Part shown: positions 11,001 to 25,479 of the stretch, piece after piece
Layout: each line of letters starts with the position of its first letter
Numbering within the stretch: the stretch's first letter is position 1
Assembly: GCA_964035545.1 (NCBI GenBank)
Contig: CAXIUT010000073.1
Location: 496,001-560,000 of the forward strand
Origin: Bugula neritina
Taxonomy: Eukaryota; Bryozoa; Gymnolaemata; Cheilostomatida; Bugulidae
Length of the DNA: 64,000 bases
Direction: 5' to 3'
The notes under the pieces: model-generated
Database searches by the model: none
The model's input: only the letters and a program-made list of their open reading frames with translations
Told to the model about the DNA's origin: nothing
Program-made: the position numbers and the translations under genes

Positions 11001-13410
11001 TCAAATGCAAACGTCTGCAACCAAACTGTGTAGACTTCATAAGCTGGTTAGCTGACAGGGGAGATTGAAGTTCTTAACTCTTGTGTGTATAGTGATGCCC
11101 ATCTTGAACCAGAGATGGCTGACTGAAGACTGCTACTTTGTGAAAATTGACAATGCATATTATTATTATTCATTGTTGAGATTCACGACTGCCATAAACA
11201 ATGATAAAATATTCATTGTTGGTACTACTGAGTAGAATAAAATATAATATAATATTATTTTCTGGACAGATAAATAATATCAAATGCATATTATAACTTA
11301 CCATAAATATACAGTGCTTCACATCTTCACCTTTTTCTGCAATGTTATTTCTTTGCAGTTAGAAGTACTAGCTGAATATATGACTATGAAACATAACCCT
11401 TCAATTTCATTGCACCAGCACCAGTTGCAAGATAGGTGTATTGAGAGTTATCTTTCCCAAAATTTTGTTCTTGGTGTTTATACGAAGCAGACACAGGCTA
11501 ATATTAGTTTTGTTATTTGCAAGAGTTTTTCTGTCTGATTGTCCATCAGCAAAAGTTTGCGCCTTGCAGTTATTATGGAAATACCAGTGATGCTGGAAGA
11601 CCTTTGCATTGTACACCCGCCTTGACTATTGAAGTTAGATGTTTTATTTTCCCATCCCCTCTCCCGCCCCCCTGTCCCCTCTAACAACCGGCAATCCTGA
11701 CTCATGTGAATTGTGTTATTGTTCTAGAGTTGGCCCATGGGCCTACAGTATACGATTTGAAGCTTTATAGTTTACAGGCAGTCGAGATGAGTCACTGCTG
11801 AAACCCATTTTATTAGTAGACTATATTGCTCTTCAATCATCAGTTTTCATATTAAAACAGAAAGCTCATCTGCAGCGCCATTTCACAGTGTTATATTTTG
11901 CTAGAGCAATAACTAATTTTAGATGCCTTTGCAAACATATGAGAAATAAATGAGTCATTCTATGAAAAGAGGTGTTTGCAGCACTTGTCCACTTTTGATT
12001 TACACGCGGCATCGAAACTTTTGTAGTTTTAAATAATGTCTCCAAATTCATCACTTGCATGTGTTTAGATACTTGATGAAAATGTTTATGCAAAATTTGA
12101 TGCCTGCTTCAAAGACACCAGTGCTTAATTACTGTGTTAACTGTATTGGCACGTTGCCATGAGATATTTGGTAATATTTCGCATCACAACAAACTCTTCA
12201 GAAAGTTAAGAAAATCAGTCTAGAAAGTTAATGAAATAAACCTACCAGAGAGAGTAAGCCAGATGTAACAAGTAGATCCAAAACAAGTTGATTAACAATT
12301 GAAGTTGAAGTCTCGATGTAGTCAACACTTTAGTCCTAACGTCAAATGCTAACGTCTGCAACCAAACTGTGAAGACTTCATGAGCTGGTTAGCTGACAGG
12401 ACACATTAAAGTTCTTAACTCTTGTGTGTATAGTGATGCCCATCTTGAACTAGAGAGGGCTGACTGAAGACTGCTACTTTGTGAAAATTGACAATGCATA
12501 TTATTATTATTCATTGTTGAGATTCACGACTGCCATAAACAATGATAAAATATTCATTGTTGGTACTACTGAGTAGAATAAAATATAATATAATATTGTT
12601 TTCTGGACAGAAAAGTAATATCAAATGCATATTATAACTTACCATAAATCTACAGTGCTTCACATCTTCACCTTTTCCTGCAATTTTATTTCTTTGCAGT
12701 TAGAAGTAGTAGCTGAATATATGACGATGAAACATAACCCTTCAATTTCATTGCACCAGCACCAGTTGCAAGATAGGTGTGTTGGGAGTTATCTTTCCTA
12801 AAAATTTGTTCTTGGTGTTTATACGAAGCAGACACAGGCTAATATTAGTTTTGTTATTTGCAAGAGTTTTCCTGTCTGATTTTCCATCAGCAAAAGTTTG
12901 CGCCTTGCAGTTATTATGAAAATACCAGTGATGCTGGAAGACCTTTGCATTGTACACCCGCCTTTACTATTGAATTTAGATGTTTTATTTTCCCATCCCC
13001 TCTCCTGCCCCCCTATCCCCTCTAACAACCAGCAATCTTGACTCATGTGAATTTTGTTATTGTTCTAGAGTTGGCCCATGGGCCTACAGTATACGATTTG
13101 AAACTTTATAGTTTACAGGCAGTCGAGATGAGTCAGTGCTGAAACCCATTTTATTAGTAGACTATATTGCTCTTCAATAATCAGTTTTCATATTAAAAGA
13201 GAAAGCTCATCTGCAGCGCCATTTTACAGTGTTATATTTTGCCAGAGCAATAACTAATTTTAGATGCCTTTGCAAACATATGAGAAATAAATGAGTCATT
13301 CTATGAAAAGAGGTGTTTGCAGCACTTGTCCACTTTTGATTTACACGCGGCATGGAAACTTTTGTAGTTTTAAATAATGTCTCCAAATTCATCACTTGCA
13401 TGTGTTTAGA
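8047..13410 (+). repeat. Higher-order repeat 1, unit 1 (A-B-C-D)
   Basis: This is the first complete tetramer, made of copies 7-10. It is preceded by a lone D copy (6706-8046). Its A marker GAATATGTGAC lies near 8693 and its D marker CCTATCCCC near 13009. Confidence 0.85.
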
Positions 13411-16400
13411 TACTTGATGAAAATTTTTATGCAAAACTTGATGCCTGCTTCAAAGACACCAGTGCTTAATTACTGTGTTAACTGTATTGGCACGTTGCCA
13501 TGAGATATTTGGTAATATTTCGCATCACAACAAACTCTTCAGAAAGTTGAGAAAATCAGTCTAGAAAGTTAATGAAATAAACCTACCAGAGAGAGTAAGC
13601 CAGATGTAACAAGTAGATCCAAAACAAGTTGATAAACAATTGAAGTTGAAGTCTCCATGTAGTCAACACGTTAGTCCTAATGTCAAATGCAAACGTCTGC
13701 AACCAAACTGTGTAGACTTCATAAGCTGGTTAGCTGACAGGGGAGATTGAAGTTCTTAACTCTTGTGTGTATAGTGATGCCCATCTTGAACCAGAGATGG
13801 CTGACTGAAGACTGCTACTTTGTGAAAATTGACAATGCATATTATTATTATTCATTGTTGAGATTCACGACTGCCATAAACAATGATAAAATATTCATTG
13901 TTGGTACTACTGAGTAGAATAAAATATAATATAATATTATTTTCTGGACAGATAAATAATATCAAATGCATATTATAACTTACCATAAATATACAGTGCT
14001 TCACATCTTCACCTTTTTCTGCAATGTTATTTCTTTGCAGTTAGAAGTACTAGCTGAATATGTGACTATGAAACATAACCCTTCAATTTCATTGCACCAG
14101 CACCAGTTGCAAGATAGGTGTATTGAGAGTTATCTTTCCCAAAATTTTGTTCTTGGTGTTTATACGAAGCAGACACAGGCTAATATTAGTTTTGTTATTT
14201 GCAAGAGTTTTTCTGTCTGATTGTCCATCAGCAAAAGTTTGCGCCTTGCAGTTATTATGGAAATACCAGTGATGCTGGAAGACCTTTGCATTGTACACCC
14301 GCCTTGACTATTGAAGTTAGATGTTTTATTTTCCCATCCCCTCTCCCGCCCCCCTGTCCCCTCTAACAACCGGCAATCCTGACTCATGTGAATTGTGTTA
14401 TTGTTCTAGAGTTGGCCCATGGGCCTACAGTATACGATTTGAAGCTTTATAGTTTACAGGCAGTCGAGATGAGTCACTGCTGAAACCCATTTTATTAGTA
14501 GACTATATTGCTCTTCAATCATCAGTTTTCATATTAAAACAGAAAGCTCATCTGCAGCGCCATTTCACAGTGTTATATTTTGCTAGAGCAATAACTAATT
14601 TTAGATGCCTTTGCAAACATATGAGAAATAAATGAGTCATTCTATGAAAAGAGGTGTTTGCAGCACTTGTCCACTTTTGATTTACACGCGGCATCGAAAC
14701 TTTTGTAGTTTTAAATAATGTCTCCAAATTCATCACTTGCATGTGTTTAGATACTTGATGAAAATGTTTATGCAAAATTTGATGCCTGCTTCAAAGACAC
14801 CAGTGCTTAATTACTGTGTTAACTGTATTGGCACGTTGCCATGAGATATTTGGTAATATTTCGCATCACAACAAACTCTTCAGAAAGTTACGAAAATCAG
14901 TCTAGAAAGTTAATGAAATAAACCTACCAGAGAGAGTAAGCCAGATGTAACAAGTAGATCCAAAACAAGTTGATTAACAATTGAAGTTGAAGTCTCGATG
15001 TAGTCAACACTTTAGTCCTAACGTCAAATGCTAACGTCTGCAACCAAACTGTGAAGACTTCATGAGCTGGTTAGCTGACAGGACACATTAAAGTTCTTAA
15101 CTCTTGTGTCTATAGTGATGCCCATCTTGAACTAGAGAGGGCTGACTGAAGACTGCTACTTTGTGAAAATTGACAATGCATATTACTATTATTCATTGTT
15201 GAGATTCACGACTGCCATGAACAATGATAAAATATTCATTGTTGGTACTACTGAGTAGAATAAAATATAATATAATATTGTTTTCTGGACAGAAAAGTAA
15301 TATCAAATGCATATTATAACTTACCATAAATCTACAGTGCTTCACATCTTCACCTTTTCCTGCAATTTTATTTCTTTGCAGTTAGAAGTAGTAGCTGAAT
15401 ATATGACGATGAAACATAACCCTTCAATTTCATTGCACCAGCACCAGTTGCAAGATAGGTGTGTTGGGAGTTATCTTTCCTAAAAATTTGTTCTTGGTGT
15501 TTATACGAAGCAGACACAGGCTAATATTAGTTTTGTTATTTGCAAGAGTTTTTCTGTCTGATTGTCCATCAGCAAAAGTTTGCGCCTTGCAGTTATTATG
15601 AAAATACCAGTGATGCTGGAAGACCTTTGCATTGTACACCCGCCTTTACTATTGAATTTAGATGTTTTATTTTCCCATCCCCTCTCCTGCCCCCCTGTCC
15701 CCTCTAACAACCAGCAATCTTGACTCATGTGAATTTTGTTATTGTTCTAGAGTTGGCCCATGGGCCTACAGTATACGATTTGAAACTTTATAGTTTACAG
15801 GCAGTCGAGATGAGTCAGTGCTGAAACCCATTTTATTAGTAGACTATATTGCTCTTCAATAATCAGTTTTCATATTAAAAGAGAAAGCTCATCTGCAGCG
15901 CCATTTTACAGTGTTATATTTTGCCAGAGCAATAACTAATTTTAGATGCCTTTGCAAACATATGAGAAATAAATGAGTCATTCTATGAAAAGAGGTGTTT
16001 GCAGCACTTGTCCACTTTTGATTTACACGCGGCATGGAAACTTTTGTAGTTTTAAATAATGTCTCCAAATTCATCACTTGCATGTGTTTAGATACTTGAT
16101 GAAAATTTTTATGCAAAACTTGATGCCTGCTTCAAAGACACCAGTGCTTAATTACTGTGTTAACTGTATTGGCACGTTGCCATGAGATATTTGGTAATAT
16201 TTCGCATCACAACAAACTCTTCAGAAAGTTGAGAAAATCAGTCTAGAAAGTTAATGAAATAAACCTACCAGAGAGAGTAAGCCAGATGTAACAAGTAGAT
16301 CCAAAACAAGTTGATAAACAATTGAAGTTGAAGTCTCCATGTAGTCAACACGTTAGTCCTAATGTCAAATGCAAACGTCTGCAACCAAACTGTGTAGACT

Positions 16401-18774
16401 TCATAAGCTGGTTAGCTGACAGGGGAGATTGAAGTTCTTAACTCTTGTGTGTATAGTGATGCCCATCTTGAACCAGAGATGGCTGACTGAAGACTGCTAC
16501 TTTGTGAAAATTGACAATGCATATTATTATTATTCATTGTTGAGATTCACGACTGCCATAAACAATGATAAAATATTCATTGTTGGTACTACTGAGTAGA
16601 ATAAAATATAATATAATATTATTTTCTGGACAGATAAATAATATCAAATGCATATTATAACTTACCATAAATATACAGTGCTTCACATCTTCACCTTTTT
16701 CTGCAATGTTATTTCTTTGCAGTTAGAAGTACTAGCTGAATATATGACTATGAAACATAACCCTTCAATTTCATTGCACCAGCACCAGTTGCAAGATAGG
16801 TGTATTGAGAGTTATCTTTCCCAAAATTTTGTTCTTGGTGTTTATACGAAGCAGACACAGGCTAATATTAGTTTTGTTATTTGCAAGAGTTTTTCTGTCT
16901 GATTGTCCATCAGCAAAAGTTTGCGCCTTGCAGTTATTATGGAAATACCAGTGATGCTGGAAGACCTTTGCATTGTACACCCGCCTTGACTATTGAAGTT
17001 AGATGTTTTATTTTCCCATCCCCTCTCCCGCCCCCCTGTCCCCTCTAACAACCGGCAATCCTGACTCATGTGAATTGTGTTATTGTTCTAGAGTTGGCCC
17101 ATGGGCCTACAGTATACGATTTGAAGCTTTATAGTTTACAGGCAGTCGAGATGAGTCACTGCTGAAACCCATTTTATTAGTAGACTATATTGCTCTTCAA
17201 TCATCAGTTTTCATATTAAAACAGAAAGCTCATCTGCAGCGCCATTTCACAGTGTTATATTTTGCTAGAGCAATAACTAATTTTAGATGCCTTTGCAAAC
17301 ATATGAGAAATAAATGAGTCATTCTATGAAAAGAGGTGTTTGCAGCACTTGTCCACTTTTGATTTACACGCGGCATCGAAACTTTTGTAGTTTTAAATAA
17401 TGTCTCCAAATTCATCACTTGCATGTGTTTAGATACTTGATGAAAATGTTTATGCAAAATTTGATGCCTGCTTCAAAGACACCAGTGCTTAATTACTGTG
17501 TTAACTGTATTGGCACGTTGCCATGAGATATTTGGTAATATTTCGCATCACAACAAACTCTTCAGAAAGTTAAGAAAATCAGTCTAGAAAGTTAATGAAA
17601 TAAACCTACCAGAGAGAGTAAGCCAGATGTAACAAGTAGATCCAAAACAAGTTGATTAACAATTGAAGTTGAAGTCTCGATGTAGTCAACACTTTAGTCC
17701 TAACGTCAAATGCTAACGTCTGCAACCAAACTGTGAAGACTTCATGAGCTGGTTAGCTGACAGGACACATTAAAGTTCTTAACTCTTGTGTGTATAGTGA
17801 TGCCCATCTTGAACTAGAGAGGGCTGACTGAAGACTGCTACTTTGTGAAAATTGACAATGCATATTATTATTATTCATTGTTGAGATTCACGACTGCCAT
17901 AAACAATGATAAAATATTCATTGTTGGTACTACTGAGTAGAATAAAATATAATATAATATTGTTTTCTGGACAGAAAAGTAATATCAAATGCATATTATA
18001 ACTTACCATAAATCTACAGTGCTTCACATCTTCACCTTTTCCTGCAATTTTATTTCTTTGCAGTTAGAAGTAGTAGCTGAATATATGACGATGAAACATA
18101 ACCCTTCAATTTCATTGCACCAGCACCAGTTGCAAGATAGGTGTGTTGGGAGTTATCTTTCCTAAAAATTTGTTCTTGGTGTTTATACGAAGCAGACACA
18201 GGCTAATATTAGTTTTGTTATTTGCAAGAGTTTTCCTGTCTGATTTTCCATCAGCAAAAGTTTGCGCCTTGCAGTTATTATGAAAATACCAGTGATGCTG
18301 GAAGACCTTTGCATTGTACACCCGCCTTTACTATTGAATTTAGATGTTTTATTTTCCCATCCCCTCTCCTGCCCCCCTATCCCCTCTAACAACCAGCAAT
18401 CTTGACTCATGTGAATTTTGTTATTGTTCTAGAGTTGGCCCATGGGCCTACAGTATACGATTTGAAACTTTATAGTTTACAGGCAGTCGAGATGAGTCAG
18501 TGCTGAAACCCATTTTATTAGTAGACTATATTGCTCTTCAATAATCAGTTTTCATATTAAAAGAGAAAGCTCATCTGCAGCGCCATTTTACAGTGTTATA
18601 TTTTGCCAGAGCAATAACTAATTTTAGATGCCTTTGCAAACATATGAGAAATAAATGAGTCATTCTATGAAAAGAGGTGTTTGCAGCACTTGTCCACTTT
18701 TGATTTACACGCGGCATGGAAACTTTTGTAGTTTTAAATAATGTCTCCAAATTCATCACTTGCATGTGTTTAGA
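13411..18774 (+). repeat. Higher-order repeat 1, unit 2 (A-B-C-D)
   Basis: This is the second complete tetramer, copies 11-14, with the same diagnostic substitutions at the same offsets as unit 1. I did not notice a difference from unit 1 in the segments compared. Confidence 0.85.
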
Positions 18775-21700
18775 TACTTGATGAAAATTTTTATGCAAAA
18801 CTTGATGCCTGCTTCAAAGACACCAGTGCTTAATTACTGTGTTAACTGTATTGGCACGTTGCCATGAGATATTTGGTAATATTTCGCATCACAACAAACT
18901 CTTCAGAAAGTTGAGAAAATCAGTCTAGAAAGTTAATGAAATAAACCTACCAGAGAGAGTAAGCCAGATGTAACAAGTAGATCCAAAACAAGTTGATAAA
19001 CAATTGAAGTTGAAGTCTCCATGTAGTCAACACGTTAGTCCTAATGTCAAATGCAAACGTCTGCAACCAAACTGTGTAGACTTCATAAGCTGGTTAGCTG
19101 ACAGGGGAGATTGAAGTTCTTAACTCTTGTGTGTATAGTGATGCCCATCTTGAACCAGAGATGGCTGACTGAAGACTGCTACTTTGTGAAAATTGACAAT
19201 GCATATTATTATTATTCATTGTTGAGATTCACGACTGCCATAAACAATGATAAAATATTCATTGTTGGTACTACTGAGTAGAATAAAATATAATATAATA
19301 TTATTTTCTGGACAGATAAATAATATCAAATGCATATTATAACTTACCATAAATATACAGTGCTTCACATCTTCACCTTTTTCTGCAATGTTATTTCTTT
19401 GCAGTTAGAAGTACTAGCTGAATATGTGACTATGAAACATAACCCTTCAATTTCATTGCACCAGCACCAGTTGCAAGATAGGTGTATTGAGAGTTATCTT
19501 TCCCAAAATTTTGTTCTTGGTGTTTATACGAAGCAGACACAGGCTAATATTAGTTTTGTTATTTGCAAGAGTTTTTCTGTCTGATTGTCCATCAGCAAAA
19601 GTTTGCGCCTTGCAGTTATTATGGAAATACCAGTGATGCTGGAAGACCTTTGCATTGTACACCCGCCTTGACTATTGAAGTTAGATGTTTTATTTTCCCA
19701 TCCCCTCTCCCGCCCCCCTGTCCCCTCTAACAACCGGCAATCCTGACTCATGTGAATTGTGTTATTGTTCTAGAGTTGGCCCATGGGCCTACAGTATACG
19801 ATTTGAAGCTTTATAGTTTACAGGCAGTCGAGATGAGTCACTGCTGAAACCCATTTTATTAGTAGACTATATTGCTCTTCAATCATCAGTTTTCATATTA
19901 AAACAGAAAGCTCATCTGCAGCGCCATTTCACAGTGTTATATTTTGCTAGAGCAATAACTAATTTTAGATGCCTTTGCAAACATAGGAGAAATAAATGAG
20001 TCATTCTATGAAAAGAGGTGTTTGCAGCACTTGTCCACTTTTGATTTACACGCGGCATCGAAACTTTTGTAGTTTTAAATAATGTCTCCAAATTCATCAC
20101 TTGCATGTGTTTAGATACTTGATGAAAATGTTTATGCAAAATTTGATGCCTGCTTCAAAGACACCAGTGCTTAATTACTGTGTTAACTGTATTGGCACGT
20201 TGCCATGAGATATTTGGTAATATTTCGCATCACAACAAACTCTTCAGAAAGTTACGAAAATCAGTCTAGAAAGTTAATGAAATAAACCTACCAGAGAGAG
20301 TAAGCCAGATGTAACAAGTAGATCCAAAACAAGTTGATTAACAATTGAAGTTGAAGTCTCGATGTAGTCAACACTTTAGTCCTAACGTCAAATGCTAACG
20401 TCTGCAACCAAACTGTGAAGACTTCATGAGCTGGTTAGCTGACAGGACACATTAAAGTTCTTAACTCTTGTGTCTATAGTGATGCCCATCTTGAACTAGA
20501 GAGGGCTGACTGAAGACTGCTACTTTGTGAAAATTGACAATGCATATTACTATTATTCATTGTTGAGATTCACGACTGCCATGAACAATGATAAAATATT
20601 CATTGTTGGTACTACTGAGTAGAATAAAATATAATATAATATTGTTTTCTGGACAGAAAAGTAATATCAAATGCATATTATAACTTACCATAAATCTACA
20701 GTGCTTCACATCTTCACCTTTTCCTGCAATTTTATTTCTTTGCAGTTAGAAGTAGTAGCTGAATATATGACGATGAAACATAACCCTTCAATTTCATTGC
20801 ACCAGCACCAGTTGCAAGATAGGTGTGTTGGGAGTTATCTTTCCTAAAAATTTGTTCTTGGTGTTTATACGAAGCAGACACAGGCTAATATTAGTTTTGT
20901 TATTTGCAAGAGTTTTTCTGTCTGATTGTCCATCAGCAAAAGTTTGCGCCTTGCAGTTATTATGAAAATACCAGTGATGCTGGAAGACCTTTGCATTGTA
21001 CACCCGCCTTTACTATTGAATTTAGATGTTTTATTTTCCCATCCCCTCTCCTGCCCCCCTGTCCCCTCTAACAACCAGCAATCTTGACTCATGTGAATTT
21101 TGTTATTGTTCTAGAGTTGGCCCATGGGCCTACAGTATACGATTTGAAACTTTATAGTTTACAGGCAGTCGAGATGAGTCAGTGCTGAAACCCATTTTAT
21201 TAGTAGACTATATTGCTCTTCAATAATCAGTTTTCATATTAAAAGAGAAAGCTCATCTGCAGCGCCATTTTACAGTGTTATATTTTGCCAGAGCAATAAC
21301 TAATTTTAGATGCCTTTGCAAACATATGAGAAATAAATGAGTCATTCTATGAAAAGAGGTGTTTGCAGCACTTGTCCACTTTTGATTTACACGCGGCATG
21401 GAAACTTTTGTAGTTTTAAATAATGTCTCCAAATTCATCACTTGCATGTGTTTAGATACTTGATGAAAATTTTTATGCAAAACTTGATGCCTGCTTCAAA
21501 GACACCAGTGCTTAATTACTGTGTTAACTGTATTGGCACGTTGCCATGAGATATTTGGTAATATTTCGCATCACAACAAACTCTTCAGAAAGTTGAGAAA
21601 ATCAGTCTAGAAAGTTAATGAAATAAACCTACCAGAGAGAGTAAGCCAGATGTAACAAGTAGATCCAAAACAAGTTGATAAACAATTGAAGTTGAAGTCT

Positions 21701-24138
21701 CCATGTAGTCAACACGTTAGTCCTAATGTCAAATGCAAACGTCTGCAACCAAACTGTGTAGACTTCATAAGCTGGTTAGCTGACAGGGGAGATTGAAGTT
21801 CTTAACTCTTGTGTGTATAGTGATGCCCATCTTGAACCAGAGATGGCTGACTGAAGACTGCTACTTTGTGAAAATTGACAATGCATATTATTATTATTCA
21901 TTGTTGAGATTCACGACTGCCATAAACAATGATAAAATATTCATTGTTGGTACTACTGAGTAGAATAAAATATAATATAATATTATTTTCTGGACAGATA
22001 AATAATATCAAATGCATATTATAACTTACCATAAATATACAGTGCTTCACATCTTCACCTTTTTCTGCAATGTTATTTCTTTGCAGTTAGAAGTACTAGC
22101 TGAATATATGACTATGAAACATAACCCTTCAATTTCATTGCACCAGCACCAGTTGCAAGATAGGTGTATTGAGAGTTATCTTTCCCAAAATTTTGTTCTT
22201 GGTGTTTATACGAAGCAGACACAGGCTAATATTAGTTTTGTTATTTGCAAGAGTTTTTCTGTCTGATTGTCCATCAGCAAAAGTTTGCGCCTTGCAGTTA
22301 TTATGGAAATACCAGTGATGCTGGAAGACCTTTGCATTGTACACCCGCCTTGACTATTGAAGTTAGATGTTTTATTTTCCCATCCCCTCTCCCGCCCCCC
22401 TGTCCCCTCTAACAACCGGCAATCCTGACTCATGTGAATTGTGTTATTGTTCTAGAGTTGGCCCATGGGCCTACAGTATACGATTTGAAGCTTTATAGTT
22501 TACAGGCAGTCGAGATGAGTCACTGCTGAAACCCATTTTATTAGTAGACTATATTGCTCTTCAATCATCAGTTTTCATATTAAAACAGAAAGCTCATCTG
22601 CAGCGCCATTTCACAGTGTTATATTTTGCTAGAGCAATAACTAATTTTAGATGCCTTTGCAAACATATGAGAAATAAATGAGTCATTCTATGAAAAGAGG
22701 TGTTTGCAGCACTTGTCCACTTTTGATTTACACGCGGCATCGAAACTTTTGTAGTTTTAAATAATGTCTCCAAATTCATCACTTGCATGTGTTTAGATAC
22801 TTGATGAAAATGTTTATGCAAAATTTGATGCCTGCTTCAAAGACACCAGTGCTTAATTACTGTGTTAACTGTATTGGCACGTTGCCATGAGATATTTGGT
22901 AATATTTCGCATCACAACAAACTCTTCAGAAAGTTAAGAAAATCAGTCTAGAAAGTTAATGAAATAAACCTACCAGAGAGAGTAAGCCAGATGTAACAAG
23001 TAGATCCAAAACAAGTTGATTAACAATTGAAGTTGAAGTCTCGATGTAGTCAACACTTTAGTCCTAACGTCAAATGCTAACGTCTGCAACCAAACTGTGA
23101 AGACTTCATGAGCTGGTTAGCTGACAGGACACATTAAAGTTCTTAACTCTTGTGTGTATAGTGATGCCCATCTTGAACTAGAGAGGGCTGACTGAAGACT
23201 GCTACTTTGTGAAAATTGACAATGCATATTATTATTATTCATTGTTGAGATTCACGACTGCCATAAACAATGATAAAATATTCATTGTTGGTACTACTGA
23301 GTAGAATAAAATATAATATAATATTGTTTTCTGGACAGAAAAGTAATATCAAATGCATATTATAACTTACCATAAATCTACAGTGCTTCACATCTTCACC
23401 TTTTCCTGCAATTTTATTTCTTTGCAGTTAGAAGTAGTAGCTGAATATATGACGATGAAACATAACCCTTCAATTTCATTGCACCAGCACCAGTTGCAAG
23501 ATAGGTGTGTTGGGAGTTATCTTTCCTAAAAATTTGTTCTTGGTGTTTATACGAAGCAGACACAGGCTAATATTAGTTTTGTTATTTGCAAGAGTTTTCC
23601 TGTCTGATTTTCCATCAGCAAAAGTTTGCGCCTTGCAGTTATTATGAAAATACCAGTGATGCTGGAAGACCTTTGCATTGTACACCCGCCTTTACTATTG
23701 AATTTAGATGTTTTATTTTCCCATCCCCTCTCCTGCCCCCCTATCCCCTCTAACAACCAGCAATCTTGACTCATGTGAATTTTGTTATTGTTCTAGAGTT
23801 GGCCCATGGGCCTACAGTATACGATTTGAAACTTTATAGTTTACAGGCAGTCGAGATGAGTCAGTGCTGAAACCCATTTTATTAGTAGACTATATTGCTC
23901 TTCAATAATCAGTTTTCATATTAAAAGAGAAAGCTCATCTGCAGCGCCATTTTACAGTGTTATATTTTGCCAGAGCAATAACTAATTTTAGATGCCTTTG
24001 CAAACATATGAGAAATAAATGAGTCATTCTATGAAAAGAGGTGTTTGCAGCACTTGTCCACTTTTGATTTACACGCGGCATGGAAACTTTTGTAGTTTTA
24101 AATAATGTCTCCAAATTCATCACTTGCATGTGTTTAGA
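18775..24138 (+). repeat. Higher-order repeat 1, unit 3 (A-B-C-D)
   Basis: This is the third complete tetramer, copies 15-18. It is distinguished from units 1 and 2 by a private T-to-G change (ACATAGGAG) near 19985. It is followed by one further A copy (24139-25479), after which the regular pattern breaks at a chimeric monomer. Confidence 0.85.
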
Positions 24139-25479
24139 TACTTGATGAAAATTTTTATGCAAAACTTGATGCCTGCTTCAAAGACACCAGTGCTTAATTA
24201 CTGTGTTAACTGTATTGGCACGTTGCCATGAGATATTTGGTAATATTTCGCATCACAACAAACTCTTCAGAAAGTTGAGAAAATCAGTCTAGAAAGTTAA
24301 TGAAATAAACCTACCAGAGAGAGTAAGCCAGATGTAACAAGTAGATCCAAAACAAGTTGATAAACAATTGAAGTTGAAGTCTCCATGTAGTCAACACGTT
24401 AGTCCTAATGTCAAATGCAAACGTCTGCAACCAAACTGTGTAGACTTCATAAGCTGGTTAGCTGACAGGGGAGATTGAAGTTCTTAACTCTTGTGTGTAT
24501 AGTGATGCCCATCTTGAACCAGAGATGGCTGACTGAAGACTGCTACTTTGTGAAAATTGACAATGCATATTATTATTATTCATTGTTGAGATTCACGACT
24601 GCCATAAACAATGATAAAATATTCATTGTTGGTACTACTGAGTAGAATAAAATATAATATAATATTATTTTCTGGACAGATAAATAATATCAAATGCATA
24701 TTATAACTTACCATAAATATACAGTGCTTCACATCTTCACCTTTTTCTGCAATGTTATTTCTTTGCAGTTAGAAGTACTAGCTGAATATGTGACTATGAA
24801 ACATAACCCTTCAATTTCATTGCACCAGCACCAGTTGCAAGATAGGTGTATTGAGAGTTATCTTTCCCAAAATTTTGTTCTTGGTGTTTATACGAAGCAG
24901 ACACAGGCTAATATTAGTTTTGTTATTTGCAAGAGTTTTTCTGTCTGATTGTCCATCAGCAAAAGTTTGCGCCTTGCAGTTATTATGGAAATACCAGTGA
25001 TGCTGGAAGACCTTTGCATTGTACACCCGCCTTGACTATTGAAGTTAGATGTTTTATTTTCCCATCCCCTCTCCCGCCCCCCTGTCCCCTCTAACAACCG
25101 GCAATCCTGACTCATGTGAATTGTGTTATTGTTCTAGAGTTGGCCCATGGGCCTACAGTATACGATTTGAAGCTTTATAGTTTACAGGCAGTCGAGATGA
25201 GTCACTGCTGAAACCCATTTTATTAGTAGACTATATTGCTCTTCAATCATCAGTTTTCATATTAAAACAGAAAGCTCATCTGCAGCGCCATTTCACAGTG
25301 TTATATTTTGCTAGAGCAATAACTAATTTTAGATGCCTTTGCAAACATATGAGAAATAAATGAGTCATTCTATGAAAAGAGGTGTTTGCAGCACTTGTCC
25401 ACTTTTGATTTACACGCGGCATCGAAACTTTTGTAGTTTTAAATAATGTCTCCAAATTCATCACTTGCATGTGTTTAGA

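Larger units (their letters stand above)
6706..25479 (+). repeat. Array segment 2: tetrameric higher-order repeat D-(A-B-C-D)x3-A, 5364-bp period
   Basis: Copies 6-19 alternate between two classes (2682-bp dimer). A and C share TCTCCATG, ATTATTTTCTGG, GACAGATAAAT and CCCGCCCCCC. B and D share TCTCGATG, ATTGTTTTCTGG, GACAGAAAAG and an in-frame TAA at CTTTCCTAA. A differs from C by GAATATGTGAC against GAATATATGAC. B is marked by GTTACGAAAATC, TGTGTCTATAG, TATTACTATT and CATGAACAATG; D by GTTTTCCTGTC, GATTTTCC and CCTATCCCC. A markers recur in copies 7, 11, 15 and 19, and D markers in copies 6, 10, 14 and 18, so the full period is 4 monomers. Equivalent copies look almost identical by eye; a clear private change is ACATAGGAG in copy 15 (near 19985). 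Confidence 0.9.
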
